The position numbers were made by a program, and so were the translations under genes. Below are positions 34,783-43,511 of a DNA stretch of 64,000 nucleotides, piece by piece. Under the pieces are notes generated by a model. The model ran no database searches and was not told where the DNA came from. It worked only from the letters and a program-made list of their open reading frames with translations. The stretch spans positions 1-64,000 of the forward strand of contig JASJPB010000018.1 in NCBI GenBank assembly GCA_031426915.1. The letters are read 5' to 3'. The stretch comes from Sulfurimicrobium sp031426915 (GTDB lineage: Bacteria > Pseudomonadota > Gammaproteobacteria > Burkholderiales > Sulfuricellaceae). Within the stretch, counting starts at the first letter, position 1. Every line of letters starts with the position of its first letter.

Positions 34783-36483
34783 ATGGCCAAACCCGAAAAA
34801 TTCCGTCTCGGGGAAGTACTGATACAGCAAAAGCTGCTTACCGAAGAGCAGTTGATGATGGCGCTGGGAGAGCAGAAAAAAAGCGGGCGCAAGCTGGGCC
34901 GGGTTCTGGTCGAAAACAGCTTTGTCACCGAAGAAGGCATCGCCGAGGCCGTTGCGCGCCAGTTGCAGATTCCCTTTATCAATCTCAAGTTTTACAACGT
35001 CAATTCCGAACTAGTGAACAAACTGCCGGAAACCCAGGCCCGCCGCTTCCGCGCGCTGGTGCTGGAGGATCGGGGCAGCTCGCTGCTGGTGGGGATGGGT
35101 GATCCATCCGACCTGTTTGCCTACGACGAACTGGCGCGCGTGCTCAAGCGCGACATCGATCTGGCGGCAGTGGCGGAAAGCCAGTTGTTGCAAACCATTG
35201 ACCGCGTCTATCGCCGCACCGATCAGATCAGCGGCCTGGCCCAGGCGCTGGGGGATGAGCTGGGCGAGACGGTGGTGGATTTCGGCGGTGTTGGCGCCGC
35301 CAACCTCGAAGAAGCGCCGGTGGTCAAGCTGTTGCAGACCATGTTCGAGGATGCGACCCAGGTCCGGGCCTCGGACATCCATATCGAACCCCAGGAAAGC
35401 AAGCTGCAAATCCGTTTCCGTATCGATGGCGTACTGCACCTGCAAACAGAAACCGACAACAAGATTGCAGCGGCGCTGGTGCTGCGGCTCAAACTCACGT
35501 CCGGCCTCGATATCTCGGAAAAACGCCTGCCCCAGGACGGCCGCTTCAATATCAAGGTACGCGGCCAGTCGGTCGATGTGCGTATTTCCTCCATGCCCAC
35601 CCAGCATGGGGAGTCGGTGGTAATGCGTCTGCTCAACCAGAGCGGCGGCATCCTGACCCTGGATAAACTCGGTATGCCACCAGACATGCTGGAGCGCTTC
35701 CGCAAGATCCTGCATCGCCCCAACGGCATGGTGCTGGTTACCGGCCCTACCGGCAGCGGCAAGACCACCACCCTGTATTCCGCGCTGGCGGAGCTTAACT
35801 CGATTGAATCCAAGATCATCACCGTGGAAGACCCGGTGGAATACCGCCTGCCCGGCATCAACCAGGTGCAGGTGAACGAAAAAATCGATCTTTCCTTTGC
35901 CCGCGTATTGCGTTCCACCTTGCGCCAGGATCCGGATATTATCCTGGTGGGAGAAATCCGCGACCAGGAAACCGCCCAGATCGGCCTGCGCGCCGCCATG
36001 ACCGGCCACATGGTGCTTTCCACCCTGCACACCAACGATGCAATCAGCACCCCGATCCGCCTCATCGACATGGGCGTGCCGCGTTTCATGGTGGCGACCT
36101 CGTTACAGGTGGTACTTGCCCAGCGTCTGGTGCGGCTGGTGTGCGAAAGTTGTGCCGAGCCCTATGCGCTCAAGCCTTACGAACATGAATGGCTGAAGCT
36201 CGAACTGAAGGACGAAGTGGATCAACATAGTTATGTGCATGGCCGCGGCTGTACCATCTGTAACGGCACCGGATTCCAGGGGCGCATGGGTATCTATGAA
36301 ATGCTGGAGATGAGCTTCGAAATGGTCGAAGCCGCCAACCACCACGAACCGATCCATTTCATGAATCTTGCCCGCAAGCAGATGGCGGGCAGGACGCTAC
36401 GCAGCCAGGCAGTGAGTGAAGTAATCAAAGGCCGGACTACAGCGGCGGAAGCGATGCGCATCAGTAACCAGTTCGAGGATTGA
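34783..36483 (+). CDS. mshE: MSHA pilus extension ATPase MshE with c-di-GMP-binding domain
   Basis: This 566-residue GspE/PilB-type ATPase powers pilus assembly at the inner membrane. The N-terminus holds the two 24-residue MshEN motifs (RLGEVLIQQKLLTEEQLMMA, then KLGRVLVENSFVTEEGIAEA), which bind c-di-GMP in Vibrio MshE. The catalytic part has Walker A GPTGSGKTTT, the Asp box, Walker B ILVGEIRDQETA, the His box and a CESC/CTIC zinc site. An ACTGGAGCGG ribosome binding site precedes the ATG. It is the first gene of the pilus locus here. Confidence 0.93.
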   Translation: MAKPEKFRLGEVLIQQKLLTEEQLMMALGEQKKSGRKLGRVLVENSFVTEEGIAEAVARQLQIPFINLKFYNVNSELVNKLPETQARRFRALVLEDRGSSLLVGMGDPSDLFAYDELARVLKRDIDLAAVAESQLLQTIDRVYRRTDQISGLAQALGDELGETVVDFGGVGAANLEEAPVVKLLQTMFEDATQVRASDIHIEPQESKLQIRFRIDGVLHLQTETDNKIAAALVLRLKLTSGLDISEKRLPQDGRFNIKVRGQSVDVRISSMPTQHGESVVMRLLNQSGGILTLDKLGMPPDMLERFRKILHRPNGMVLVTGPTGSGKTTTLYSALAELNSIESKIITVEDPVEYRLPGINQVQVNEKIDLSFARVLRSTLRQDPDIILVGEIRDQETAQIGLRAAMTGHMVLSTLHTNDAISTPIRLIDMGVPRFMVATSLQVVLAQRLVRLVCESCAEPYALKPYEHEWLKLELKDEVDQHSYVHGRGCTICNGTGFQGRMGIYEMLEMSFEMVEAANHHEPIHFMNLARKQMAGRTLRSQAVSEVIKGRTTAAEAMRISNQFED

Positions 36484-36487
36484 AAGT

Positions 36488-36790
36488 ATGCGTCTGACGG
36501 CAGAACAGGTTGAGGCGATCAAGCAGGAAACAGAACATTATTTCGGTCCCGGAACGGAAGTCTGGTTGTTCGGGTCCCGCGTTGACGATAATGGTCGGGG
36601 TGGGGATATAGATCTTTATGTGCAGCCCCAAATTGAAGCGGCTGAACAGCTGGTTGCCGCACGTTTTGCTTTTCTGGCGCGACTCAAGCGGCGAATTGGC
36701 GACCGCAAAATCGATGTGGTTCTACACCGCAAAGGCGGTGATGAACTTCCTGTATATGCGCTGGCGCGTCGTGATGGAGTGCATTTGTGA
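36488..36790 (+). CDS. MntA-type minimal nucleotidyltransferase (antitoxin)
   Basis: This 100-residue polymerase-beta-like nucleotidyltransferase has the motif LFGSRVDDNGRGGDIDLYV, that is GS, nine residues, then DxD. A third acidic residue lies in KIDVVL. MntA proteins AMPylate and so neutralise HepT toxins. It starts five bases after mshE and overlaps the next gene by four bases (GTGA), so it is translationally coupled to a HEPN protein. It has no known role in pilus assembly. Confidence 0.85.
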   Translation: MRLTAEQVEAIKQETEHYFGPGTEVWLFGSRVDDNGRGGDIDLYVQPQIEAAEQLVAARFAFLARLKRRIGDRKIDVVLHRKGGDELPVYALARRDGVHL

Positions 36791-37260
36791 ATATTTACTT
36801 TGTGGCGCTGCTTGCTCAATGTGAAACTCATGCGCGCCGAATGCGGTGGGCGATGGAGCGCTACAAGGCAAAACTGCCGCTAAGCTCCGAGGAATTGCGC
36901 AAGCTCGACGACGAAGCCATTGCGGTTCTGGATCAATTTACCACGCGCTTTGCAAAACTGCAGGACACCATGGGTGCCAAGCTGTTTCCCGCAGTATTGG
37001 AATTAACCAGGGAACCTGGAGATTTCCCCGCTTACCTGGACAAGCTGGACCGGCTGGAAAAGATCGGTGCGCTGCCTTCTGCCGACGAGTGGCTGGAAAT
37101 GCGAGAAATCCGCAATGCCTTTGCCCATGATTATCCAGAAGACAGCGAATTACAGGTGGCAACCTTGAATCGGGCATTTGTGGCTGCGCAGCGGCTGGTT
37201 GAAATTCTGCAACAGGTAAATACTTTTGCGGCGCCTTACCTGGCGCGTGATCATGGATAA
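36787..37260 (+). CDS. HepT-like HEPN ribonuclease (toxin)
   Basis: This 157-residue all-helical protein carries the HEPN motif RNAFAHDY, matching Rx4HxY, near residue 117. In characterised pairs the R and H form the RNase site, and the tyrosine is the residue AMPylated by MntA. It starts with GTG overlapping the nucleotidyltransferase stop. Its position between mshE and mshG, on the same strand with short gaps, makes it part of the pilus transcript. Sequence match by motif only; toxicity is inferred. Confidence 0.8.
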   Translation: MNIYFVALLAQCETHARRMRWAMERYKAKLPLSSEELRKLDDEAIAVLDQFTTRFAKLQDTMGAKLFPAVLELTREPGDFPAYLDKLDRLEKIGALPSADEWLEMREIRNAFAHDYPEDSELQVATLNRAFVAAQRLVEILQQVNTFAAPYLARDHG

Positions 37261-37273
37261 GCGGACGATTTGA

Positions 37274-38503
37274 ATGCCATTTTTTGCCTATAAAGCCCGC
37301 AATTCTCGCGGTGAACTGATCGAGGGCATCCAGGAGGGTGCCGACAGCGCGGCAGTGGCGGACATGCTGTTCAGCAACGGTGTCACACCGGTGGAAATCG
37401 CCGTCTCCGCAAAAGGACCGGCGGCGCAGGGCGAAAGTCTGCTGGAGCGCTTGCAGCGGCAGAAAATCACCGCCGTGGATGTAATGCTGTTTTCGCGCCA
37501 GATGTACACCTTGCTCAAGGCTGGCGTGCCGATCATGCGCGCCCTGGCCGGTTTGCAGGAGTCCAGCCACAACCATACCATGAGAAAAGTCTTGCAGGAT
37601 ATGCGTGAAAGTCTGGATAGCGGACGCGAGCTTTCCGCCGCCATGCGGCAGCATCCGAAAGTATTCGACGCGTTTTACATCAGCATGGTGCGGGTGGGCG
37701 AAGCGACAGGCATGCTGGATGAAATTTTCCTGCGTCTCTTTTATTACCTGGAATTCGAGAAATCGACCAAGGACAAAATCAAAGCGGCGATGCGTTACCC
37801 CTCCTTCGTGATTATCGCGATGGTGGTGGCGATTGCCATTATCAATATTTTTGTCATTCCAGCCTTTGCCAATGTTTACAAGGGATTCCATGCTGAATTG
37901 CCGTTGATGACCCGGATCCTGGTTGCCAGTTCGGAATTTACCGTGAAGTTCTGGCCGCTCATACTCATGGCGCTGGCGGGCGCGTTTTACGGTTTTCGTC
38001 TGTATGTTGCCACACCCGTGGGGCGCTATCAGTGGGACAGGATCAAATTGCGCCTACCGGTGGTTGGCAGCATTGTCGAAAAGGCAACCCTCGCCCGCTT
38101 TGCCCGCAGTTACGCCCTCACCAGTCGCAGTGGCGTGCCCATCGTGCAGGGCCTGAGCGTGGTGGCGCAGGTGGTGGACAATGATTTCATCGCCAAAAAA
38201 ATAGACAATATTCGCGAAGGCGTGGAACGTGGCGACAGCATATTGCGCACTGCTTCCGCCTCCGGCGTGTTCACCCCGGTGGTGTTGCAAATGGTGGCAG
38301 TGGGGGAGGAGACCGGTGAACTGGATGACCTGATGCAGGAAATTGCCGAGATGTACGAGCGCGAAGTCGCATACGAAGTGGACAATCTGTCCGCCAAGAT
38401 CGAACCAATCCTGATTGTTGGCCTGGGGATACTGGTGCTAATTCTGGCGCTGGGCATATTCCTGCCGATCTGGGATCTGGGTAAGGTGGCGCTGAAAAAA
38501 TAA
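37274..38503 (+). CDS. mshG: MSHA pilus inner-membrane platform protein MshG (GspF/PilC family)
   Basis: This 409-residue type II secretion F-family protein has two repeated cytoplasmic four-helix domains, each with LLKAGVPIMRAL-like and SGVPIVQGLSVV stretches, and three membrane helices (FVIIAMVVAIAIINIFV, LILMALAGAFYGFRLY and the C-terminal ILIVGLGILVLILALGIFL). It couples ATPase motion to pilin extraction. Conserved RVGEATGML and AVGEETGEL mark the two halves. It ends in a TAATG overlap with the next gene. Confidence 0.93.
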   Translation: MPFFAYKARNSRGELIEGIQEGADSAAVADMLFSNGVTPVEIAVSAKGPAAQGESLLERLQRQKITAVDVMLFSRQMYTLLKAGVPIMRALAGLQESSHNHTMRKVLQDMRESLDSGRELSAAMRQHPKVFDAFYISMVRVGEATGMLDEIFLRLFYYLEFEKSTKDKIKAAMRYPSFVIIAMVVAIAIINIFVIPAFANVYKGFHAELPLMTRILVASSEFTVKFWPLILMALAGAFYGFRLYVATPVGRYQWDRIKLRLPVVGSIVEKATLARFARSYALTSRSGVPIVQGLSVVAQVVDNDFIAKKIDNIREGVERGDSILRTASASGVFTPVVLQMVAVGEETGELDDLMQEIAEMYEREVAYEVDNLSAKIEPILIVGLGILVLILALGIFLPIWDLGKVALKK

Positions 38504-39060
38504 TGGGCCCGGGACGGATGGGCAAAATGGGTCTAATCCCGGCTAATTTTCGCATAGGGAAGGAAAAGGGCCTTACTCTGTTTGAGCTGGCTATTGTTGC
38601 TGCAATACTGGGGATTCTGGCGTTAGTCTTGCTTGATAGAGTGCTGGTTTATCAAGAAATGGCGGAAAAAACGGTGGTCGAATTGACAGCCATGAATATG
38701 CGTTCAGGTATGCGATATCGGGTGGCGGAATTGATGGTCCATAATCAGGAGGGCGAAATCGCCGCTATGGTTGGGGAGAACCCGGTTAAGTGGCTGGAAA
38801 CAGTTCCGCCGAACTATTTAGGTGAGTTGAATGGGCCGCAGGAGAATGAAATTTCCCCCGGTAACTGGTATTTCGATAAAAATCAGCGAGAGCTTCATTA
38901 TCGTGTCAAAAGAGAGAGAAATTTTGTGTCAGGGCCTAGCGGGAAGCATGAGCTTCGTTTTCGTGTGATGCCCTCGACCAGAAGGGCAGAAGCTGGCGGT
39001 GCGGAAATGCCGGTGCAAGGGGTGACACTGACTTTGGTTGAACCATATCGTTGGTTTTAA
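38503..39060 (+). CDS. Minor prepilin-like protein (MshF position)
   Basis: This 185-residue protein has a long leader and a prepilin cleavage site KEKG|LTLFELAIV, with glutamate at mature position 5 and a hydrophobic helix. The rest is soluble and charged, with few recognisable features. The position after mshG matches mshF in Vibrio, but sequence similarity could not be judged. Base composition is visibly more AT-rich than mshE and mshG. Confidence 0.75.
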   Translation: MGPGRMGKMGLIPANFRIGKEKGLTLFELAIVAAILGILALVLLDRVLVYQEMAEKTVVELTAMNMRSGMRYRVAELMVHNQEGEIAAMVGENPVKWLETVPPNYLGELNGPQENEISPGNWYFDKNQRELHYRVKRERNFVSGPSGKHELRFRVMPSTRRAEAGGAEMPVQGVTLTLVEPYRWF

Positions 39061-39091
39061 CGTGTTTTGGCTGTTTCAGTAGCGTTTTAAC

Positions 39092-39120
39092 TTGAGGTGG
39101 TTCTTAAGTTAAGGTAAATT
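39092..39120 (+). promoter_or_regulatory. Candidate promoter for the major pilin genes
   Basis: TTGAGG (39092-39097) and TAAATT (39115-39120) are 17 bases apart, a fair sigma-70 match, in an AT-rich stretch about 40 bases before the first MshA-like pilin. A separate pilin promoter would explain higher pilin output than the upstream assembly genes. Confidence 0.4.
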
Positions 39121-39157
39121 CGGCCGATATTACTAAATAGATATAAAGGTACTTAAA

Positions 39158-39721
39158 ATGAGCGCATCGCAAAAAGGTTTTACTTTGATTGAACTGGTGG
39201 TAGTGATGACCATTATCGCCATTTTGGCGGCGGTGGCCCTGCCAAAATTTACCAACCTGCAAAGAGATGCGCGCGTTGCCAAATTAAATGCGGCGCGTGG
39301 CGCGATAGGCGCTGCCGCTGCTCTCGTTCATGGCACCTATCTGGCTCGCGCTGGTGTGGCTGACGCTGCGGCCTGCCCCGGTGGGGGTACGGCGACCAAT
39401 GCTTTAAGTGGCACTTTGTGCACCGAGGCCGGATTGATAAACCTTACCAACGGTTACCCCGCGAGCCCTGCGCTCGGTACGGCAGGCATTATTTCTGCGG
39501 CGGGTCTCACTTTTGTGTTTAATCCCACCTTGGCGCAGCTCAATACGGAAGGTTTTGGCGCTTCAGTTGCTGGTGGCGTGACAACAATTTCAGTAATCGG
39601 CGGCACGGGTACAACTGGCGCGGCTGGTGCACAAGTCAATGCAACTTGCTCTTTTACCTATACGGCCGCTGCCGCTAATGCAGCGCCAACAATCAGCGCA
39701 TCTACTCCCACTGGTTGCTGA
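39158..39721 (+). CDS. mshA: MSHA-type pilin (MshA/MshB-like)
   Basis: This 187-residue type IV pilin precursor has a short leader cut at SASQKG|FTLIELVVVM and the hydrophobic helix IIAILAAVALPKFTNLQRDA. The globular part is alanine-, glycine- and threonine-rich, with cysteines in ACPGGG, GTLCTE, ATCSF and the final residue, which could form disulfide loops. One of the two tandem pilins is likely the major subunit; which one is uncertain. Confidence 0.85.
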   Translation: MSASQKGFTLIELVVVMTIIAILAAVALPKFTNLQRDARVAKLNAARGAIGAAAALVHGTYLARAGVADAAACPGGGTATNALSGTLCTEAGLINLTNGYPASPALGTAGIISAAGLTFVFNPTLAQLNTEGFGASVAGGVTTISVIGGTGTTGAAGAQVNATCSFTYTAAAANAAPTISASTPTGC

Positions 39722-39782
39722 TTTCGAGTCTGTTTTTTGTGATATAAATGTGTAAGCTGGGTTATTTTTAGAGGAGATTTTT

Positions 39783-40226
39783 ATGAAAACGCAAAAAGGC
39801 TTCACCCTGATTGAACTGGTCGTGGTGATCGTGATTCTCGGTATTCTGGCAGCGACAGCGTTGCCGAAGTTTGTCGATCTGAGCAAGGATGCACGCGCGG
39901 GTGTAATGAAAGGGGTGGAGGCGGCGATGCGCGGGGCGGATACCATGGTTTATGCCAAGGCGGCTGCAAAAGGCGTAGCTTCAGCCGCGACGGGGACCGT
40001 TGTGGTTCTTGGCCAAACTATTAACACAGTGTATGGCTATTCGGCAACGGTTGGCACGGATATGAGCAAAGTTCTAAGCTTGAATCCGGCTAGCGATTTT
40101 TTGGTTAGCGCGTCCGCAATCTCTCACACTGGCGCGACTACCACAACAACTTGCAAAGTTACTTTTAGTGCGGCTACTAGCGCACTCGTTCCCCCGACCT
40201 ATGTTTCGACCATAACAGGTTGTTAA
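39783..40226 (+). CDS. Second MSHA-type pilin
   Basis: This 147-residue prepilin is cut at MKTQKG|FTLIELVVV and has the helix VILGILAATALPKFVDLSKDA, closely similar to the preceding pilin over the first 40 residues. Only two cysteines remain (TTCKVTF and the last residue), suggesting a C-terminal disulfide loop. A good GAGGAG ribosome binding site precedes it. It could be the major pilin or an MshB-like minor one. The antisense membrane gene ends four bases after it. Confidence 0.85.
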   Translation: MKTQKGFTLIELVVVIVILGILAATALPKFVDLSKDARAGVMKGVEAAMRGADTMVYAKAAAKGVASAATGTVVVLGQTINTVYGYSATVGTDMSKVLSLNPASDFLVSASAISHTGATTTTTCKVTFSAATSALVPPTYVSTITGC

Positions 40227-40229
40227 CAG

Positions 40230-42230
40230 CTAAACGTCATTGCCTGATGTGGCAGGGGACGGAGAGGCAGAATCGCCTTTCCGCCCTTTGCCTTTGATAC
40301 GTTCCCCTACCTTCCGGTAATACTCCCTTAAAGCGCTTTCCAGATTGTTGATGTCGATTAAATCAAACTCTGCTCTGGCCTCCTCGATTTGGCCGGAATA
40401 ATAGAGCAACTCCACCAAAATCAAGCGTTTGCCATCAAGTGGTGCAATTGCGATTCCCTCGCGCAGCGCCCGAATAGCAGGCTCAACTTGCCCTCCATCG
40501 ATCGCAAGATCCGCCATGAAATAGAAACACACGGCGCGGTTCCGCCCGGCGGTCCAACGGTGATTAGCTGCTGCTGCTGTGAGAATTCGAGTGATGAGAT
40601 CCTTGAGCACCGGGCTGTTTCCTGCTTTCTTGACAGTTGCTGCTGAAAACAGCAGCAATTGGGATTCGCCATAAGCACTGAGTGGAAACCGTTCCAGCCT
40701 TTCGATGATTTGTCCGGCAATGACGGGTGACGGGGCGTTGTTAAGTGCATGAATGCTGAGATTGAGCATGGCAATCAAATGCCCGACTTCCCTGGGCTCG
40801 AGTTCTGCCGCTTTTCCATAAAGCTGTGCCGCGCTCTCATAACGGCCTTGCCAGTCTTCCGAGTATGCGAGTGAGGACCAGGGGCGAGGGGACGCCGGAT
40901 TGTGGGTAAGCTCGAAGCGGTAAAAATTTCCCGGAGTTGACCACTGTGTAACACGCGTATGTAATTGATCGGCCAGTCCGATAGTCAGGATGGCGATCAG
41001 CGCCGCATGCAGGCCGCTGCGCAGATGGGCGGCGATTCTCGAGTGCAGGAGTCCGTGACCGACGGCAAACAGAATCCCGTAGCTGGCCAGATAGTTGCGA
41101 TGTTCAAATCTGAGTTCGAGAGGGATGACGGTGGATTCCAGCAGGTGTCCTGCCAGGAACCACCCGCAGGCGAATACAAAAGGCCGCCACAAGTTTTTCC
41201 ACACACCAAACGCGGCTCCTCCAGCCAAAATGAAGAATGCCAAGATGGCGGCAATCGTGCTTGGTGGAGACAAAAATCCGCGTGAAATCTCAACTCCGCT
41301 ATCGAATAGCGACATTTGATTCACACGGGGAAGTAAAATTTGCCCGAGGTAGGAAAACAGGATGCGGAATTCCGTCAACAAGCGCTCTGTTTGAGTGAAT
41401 TCCCTGCCGAGGTTGGGCGGGCTGACCCATATGTAAGTCAGGTAGCCGAGCAACGCGAAGGTCGACAAACCCAGTACCGTAAATACTCCTATTGCGGATG
41501 TTTTTTGAGCTTGAGTCACGAACCGGAAAAACACGGCTTCCACCACGAGCAGGTAAACCGGCAACAATGCGCCATTTTCCTTGCTGAGCAATGCCAGCGT
41601 CCCAAAGCCGGCAAGACCCATAAGGATTCGGGCCAGTCCCCCACCTGTCTTTCCATCAAGCATCAGCTCTCTGCCGCGAACATAGAGCAAAACTCCCGCC
41701 ACAGTAAAAAGCGCGGTCAGTTCTGTCATGCGCTGGACGGTATAAAGAACGGTGGAAACGTGAAGCGGATGCAGCGCCCATAAGACTGTGATCAGCGCAG
41801 CGCCATAGCGGCGCTGAATGTTATTTTCAGGAACGGACGCCGACAGGCGGCCAAGCAGGCGGTCGGTGAGGAAGAACAGCAACAGCGCGGTCGTCAAGTG
41901 GATGACGATATTTACAATCTTGTAAAAAAAGGGATCCAGTCCATTAAAATAATAATTGAGCGCGAAGCTCAACATGGCCACAGGGCGCCTCAGCAGGCCG
42001 GCATTGCTGGAAAACGCGGCATCAAGCAATGAGGAAAGCGTGATTTCCTTGATCTGAAGTTGCTTGTTGAGGACGATGCTGGAAAAATCGTCCAGTACAA
42101 ACGGACCGCCCGCACCGGCGTAATAAAGTACAAACGTCGTTATCAGTAGCCCAAACGCCAGCCACCATCCGTGGGTTTTGTTTTCGGATCGGGTCGTAAA
42201 GGATAAAAGCCGCAAAATGATGACCTGCAC
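40230..42230 (-). CDS. GT-C-like multi-pass membrane protein with TPR tail
   Basis: This 666-residue protein has about 10-12 membrane helices and a soluble C-terminal part with TPR-like repeats (YESAAQLYGKAAELEPREVG, then QVEPAIRALREGIAIAPLDG). The first luminal loop has GPFVLDDFSSIV, an aspartate pair like that of GT-C glycosyltransferases and TMTC-type proteins, and RRPVAMLSFALNYYFNGLDP matches that family. It lies antisense inside the pilin cluster. Pilin O-glycosylation is a reasonable but untested guess. A few charged residues end the protein. Confidence 0.75.
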   Translation of the reverse strand: MQVIILRLLSFTTRSENKTHGWWLAFGLLITTFVLYYAGAGGPFVLDDFSSIVLNKQLQIKEITLSSLLDAAFSSNAGLLRRPVAMLSFALNYYFNGLDPFFYKIVNIVIHLTTALLLFFLTDRLLGRLSASVPENNIQRRYGAALITVLWALHPLHVSTVLYTVQRMTELTALFTVAGVLLYVRGRELMLDGKTGGGLARILMGLAGFGTLALLSKENGALLPVYLLVVEAVFFRFVTQAQKTSAIGVFTVLGLSTFALLGYLTYIWVSPPNLGREFTQTERLLTEFRILFSYLGQILLPRVNQMSLFDSGVEISRGFLSPPSTIAAILAFFILAGGAAFGVWKNLWRPFVFACGWFLAGHLLESTVIPLELRFEHRNYLASYGILFAVGHGLLHSRIAAHLRSGLHAALIAILTIGLADQLHTRVTQWSTPGNFYRFELTHNPASPRPWSSLAYSEDWQGRYESAAQLYGKAAELEPREVGHLIAMLNLSIHALNNAPSPVIAGQIIERLERFPLSAYGESQLLLFSAATVKKAGNSPVLKDLITRILTAAAANHRWTAGRNRAVCFYFMADLAIDGGQVEPAIRALREGIAIAPLDGKRLILVELLYYSGQIEEARAEFDLIDINNLESALREYYRKVGERIKGKGRKGDSASPSPATSGNDV

Positions 42231-42378
42231 CGTCGATTTAAAAGACGGTAGTATATATAGTTAACGGGGCTAACATCGGGCGTGCCTTGCCAACAGGGAA
42301 TGCGGCGACTCTGCTTGAGTATTGGACTGCCAGTTTTCGGATGGGCCGGTTTTGGGGTGATGCATGGGGGAGGAGTAC

Positions 42379-42933
42379 ATGGCGATGGGTTTGATGATGC
42401 CCTTGGTAACGCTGGGACGCATTCGCCCTTTCAATGAGCCGTGCGGCGCAATCCGTGGTGCTGGCACGCGCCATGCAGGCTTCACTCTGGTGGAACTGGT
42501 CGTCACCCTGGTCATCGTTGGCATCCTGGCCGCATTTGCTGCACCGCGCTTCTTTGGTACGCACGGATTCGAGGAGCGCGGATTTCATGACGAAACCATG
42601 TTCGCACTGCGTTTCGCGCAAAAGGCCGCGATAGCCCAGCGGCGGCTGGTTTGCGTCGAATTCCCGAATGATAAAACGGTCAGGCTGCGAATTGCTTCCG
42701 TGAATCCTGCCATCGCCTGCAATACCAACCTGACCGGCCCGGACGGGAAAACGCCCTATACCATCGATGCGACAGCCGACACCAAGTACCGCAACGCGGA
42801 CGTCAAGTTTTCCGCGTTTCCCGCCACTGTGAATTTTGACCCGTTAGGCAAGCCCAATGCCGCAGCAACGGTTACAGTATCCGGCTTTTCCCCTTCGATC
42901 ACGGTAGCGGCCGAGACCGGCTATGTGTATTGA
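42379..42933 (+). CDS. mshC: MSHA minor prepilin MshC
   Basis: This protein of about 184 residues is a GspH-type pseudopilin. The cleavage site is RHAG|FTLVELVVTLVIVG, after an unusually long leader of about 30 residues. ETMFALRFAQKAAIAQRRLVC is the GspH/MshC signature. ATG 42379 follows a GGGAGGAG sequence; an earlier ATG at 42364 is also possible. It overlaps mshD by 11 bases and restarts the plus-strand operon after the antisense gene. Confidence 0.85.
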   Translation: MAMGLMMPLVTLGRIRPFNEPCGAIRGAGTRHAGFTLVELVVTLVIVGILAAFAAPRFFGTHGFEERGFHDETMFALRFAQKAAIAQRRLVCVEFPNDKTVRLRIASVNPAIACNTNLTGPDGKTPYTIDATADTKYRNADVKFSAFPATVNFDPLGKPNAAATVTVSGFSPSITVAAETGYVY

Positions 42934-43507
42934 TTGCGCCCTGAAAACCCAGGACAGCCAGTGCGGCATTTCGCTGATCGAAGTGCTCGTGTTCATCGTG
43001 GTCGTCAGCGTAGGCGTGGTGGGGCTGATGTCGGTATTGAACAGCTCGTTGAGATATAGTGCCGATCCGATGTTGCGCAAACAGGCGCTGGCAGTTGCCG
43101 AGGCGCTGCTGGAGGAGGTGCAGACCATGCCCTTCACCGACTGCGACCCGGAGGGCTATGATTCGGTGGCAACGCCTCCCACCTGTGTGCAGGCCGAGGC
43201 AATGGGGCGGGAAGCCGCTTATGCCAGCCAGCTTGCGGACGAGTCGCGTCCCTCCCTTGTCACCCCCTTCGATAACGTCAATGATTACAATAACTTTACG
43301 CTTCCAGGTGGCGGAGCGGATATTGGCGGATTGGTCTTCGTGCCGACTGGCTATAGCGCAACGGTGACGGTGATTCCAGAGGCGCTTTCGACCATTCCCG
43401 TAGCGGATGCGTTGCGTATCACGGTGACGGTCAGCTATAACGGTGGTAACGACAGCATTGTCATGGAAGGCTATCGCACCCGCTATGCGCCCAACGACAT
43501 GCCATGA
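42923..43507 (+). CDS. mshD: MSHA minor prepilin MshD
   Basis: This 194-residue prepilin is cut at DSQCG|ISLIEVLVFIVVVS, with the glutamate at mature position 5. The following LRKQALAVAEALLEEVQTMPF resembles GspI/MshD. The C-terminal half is a beta-rich domain. It is followed closely by the next minor prepilin gene. The assignment rests on order and the MshD-like helix. Confidence 0.85.
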   Translation: MCIDCALKTQDSQCGISLIEVLVFIVVVSVGVVGLMSVLNSSLRYSADPMLRKQALAVAEALLEEVQTMPFTDCDPEGYDSVATPPTCVQAEAMGREAAYASQLADESRPSLVTPFDNVNDYNNFTLPGGGADIGGLVFVPTGYSATVTVIPEALSTIPVADALRITVTVSYNGGNDSIVMEGYRTRYAPNDMP

Positions 43508-43511
43508 TGAG

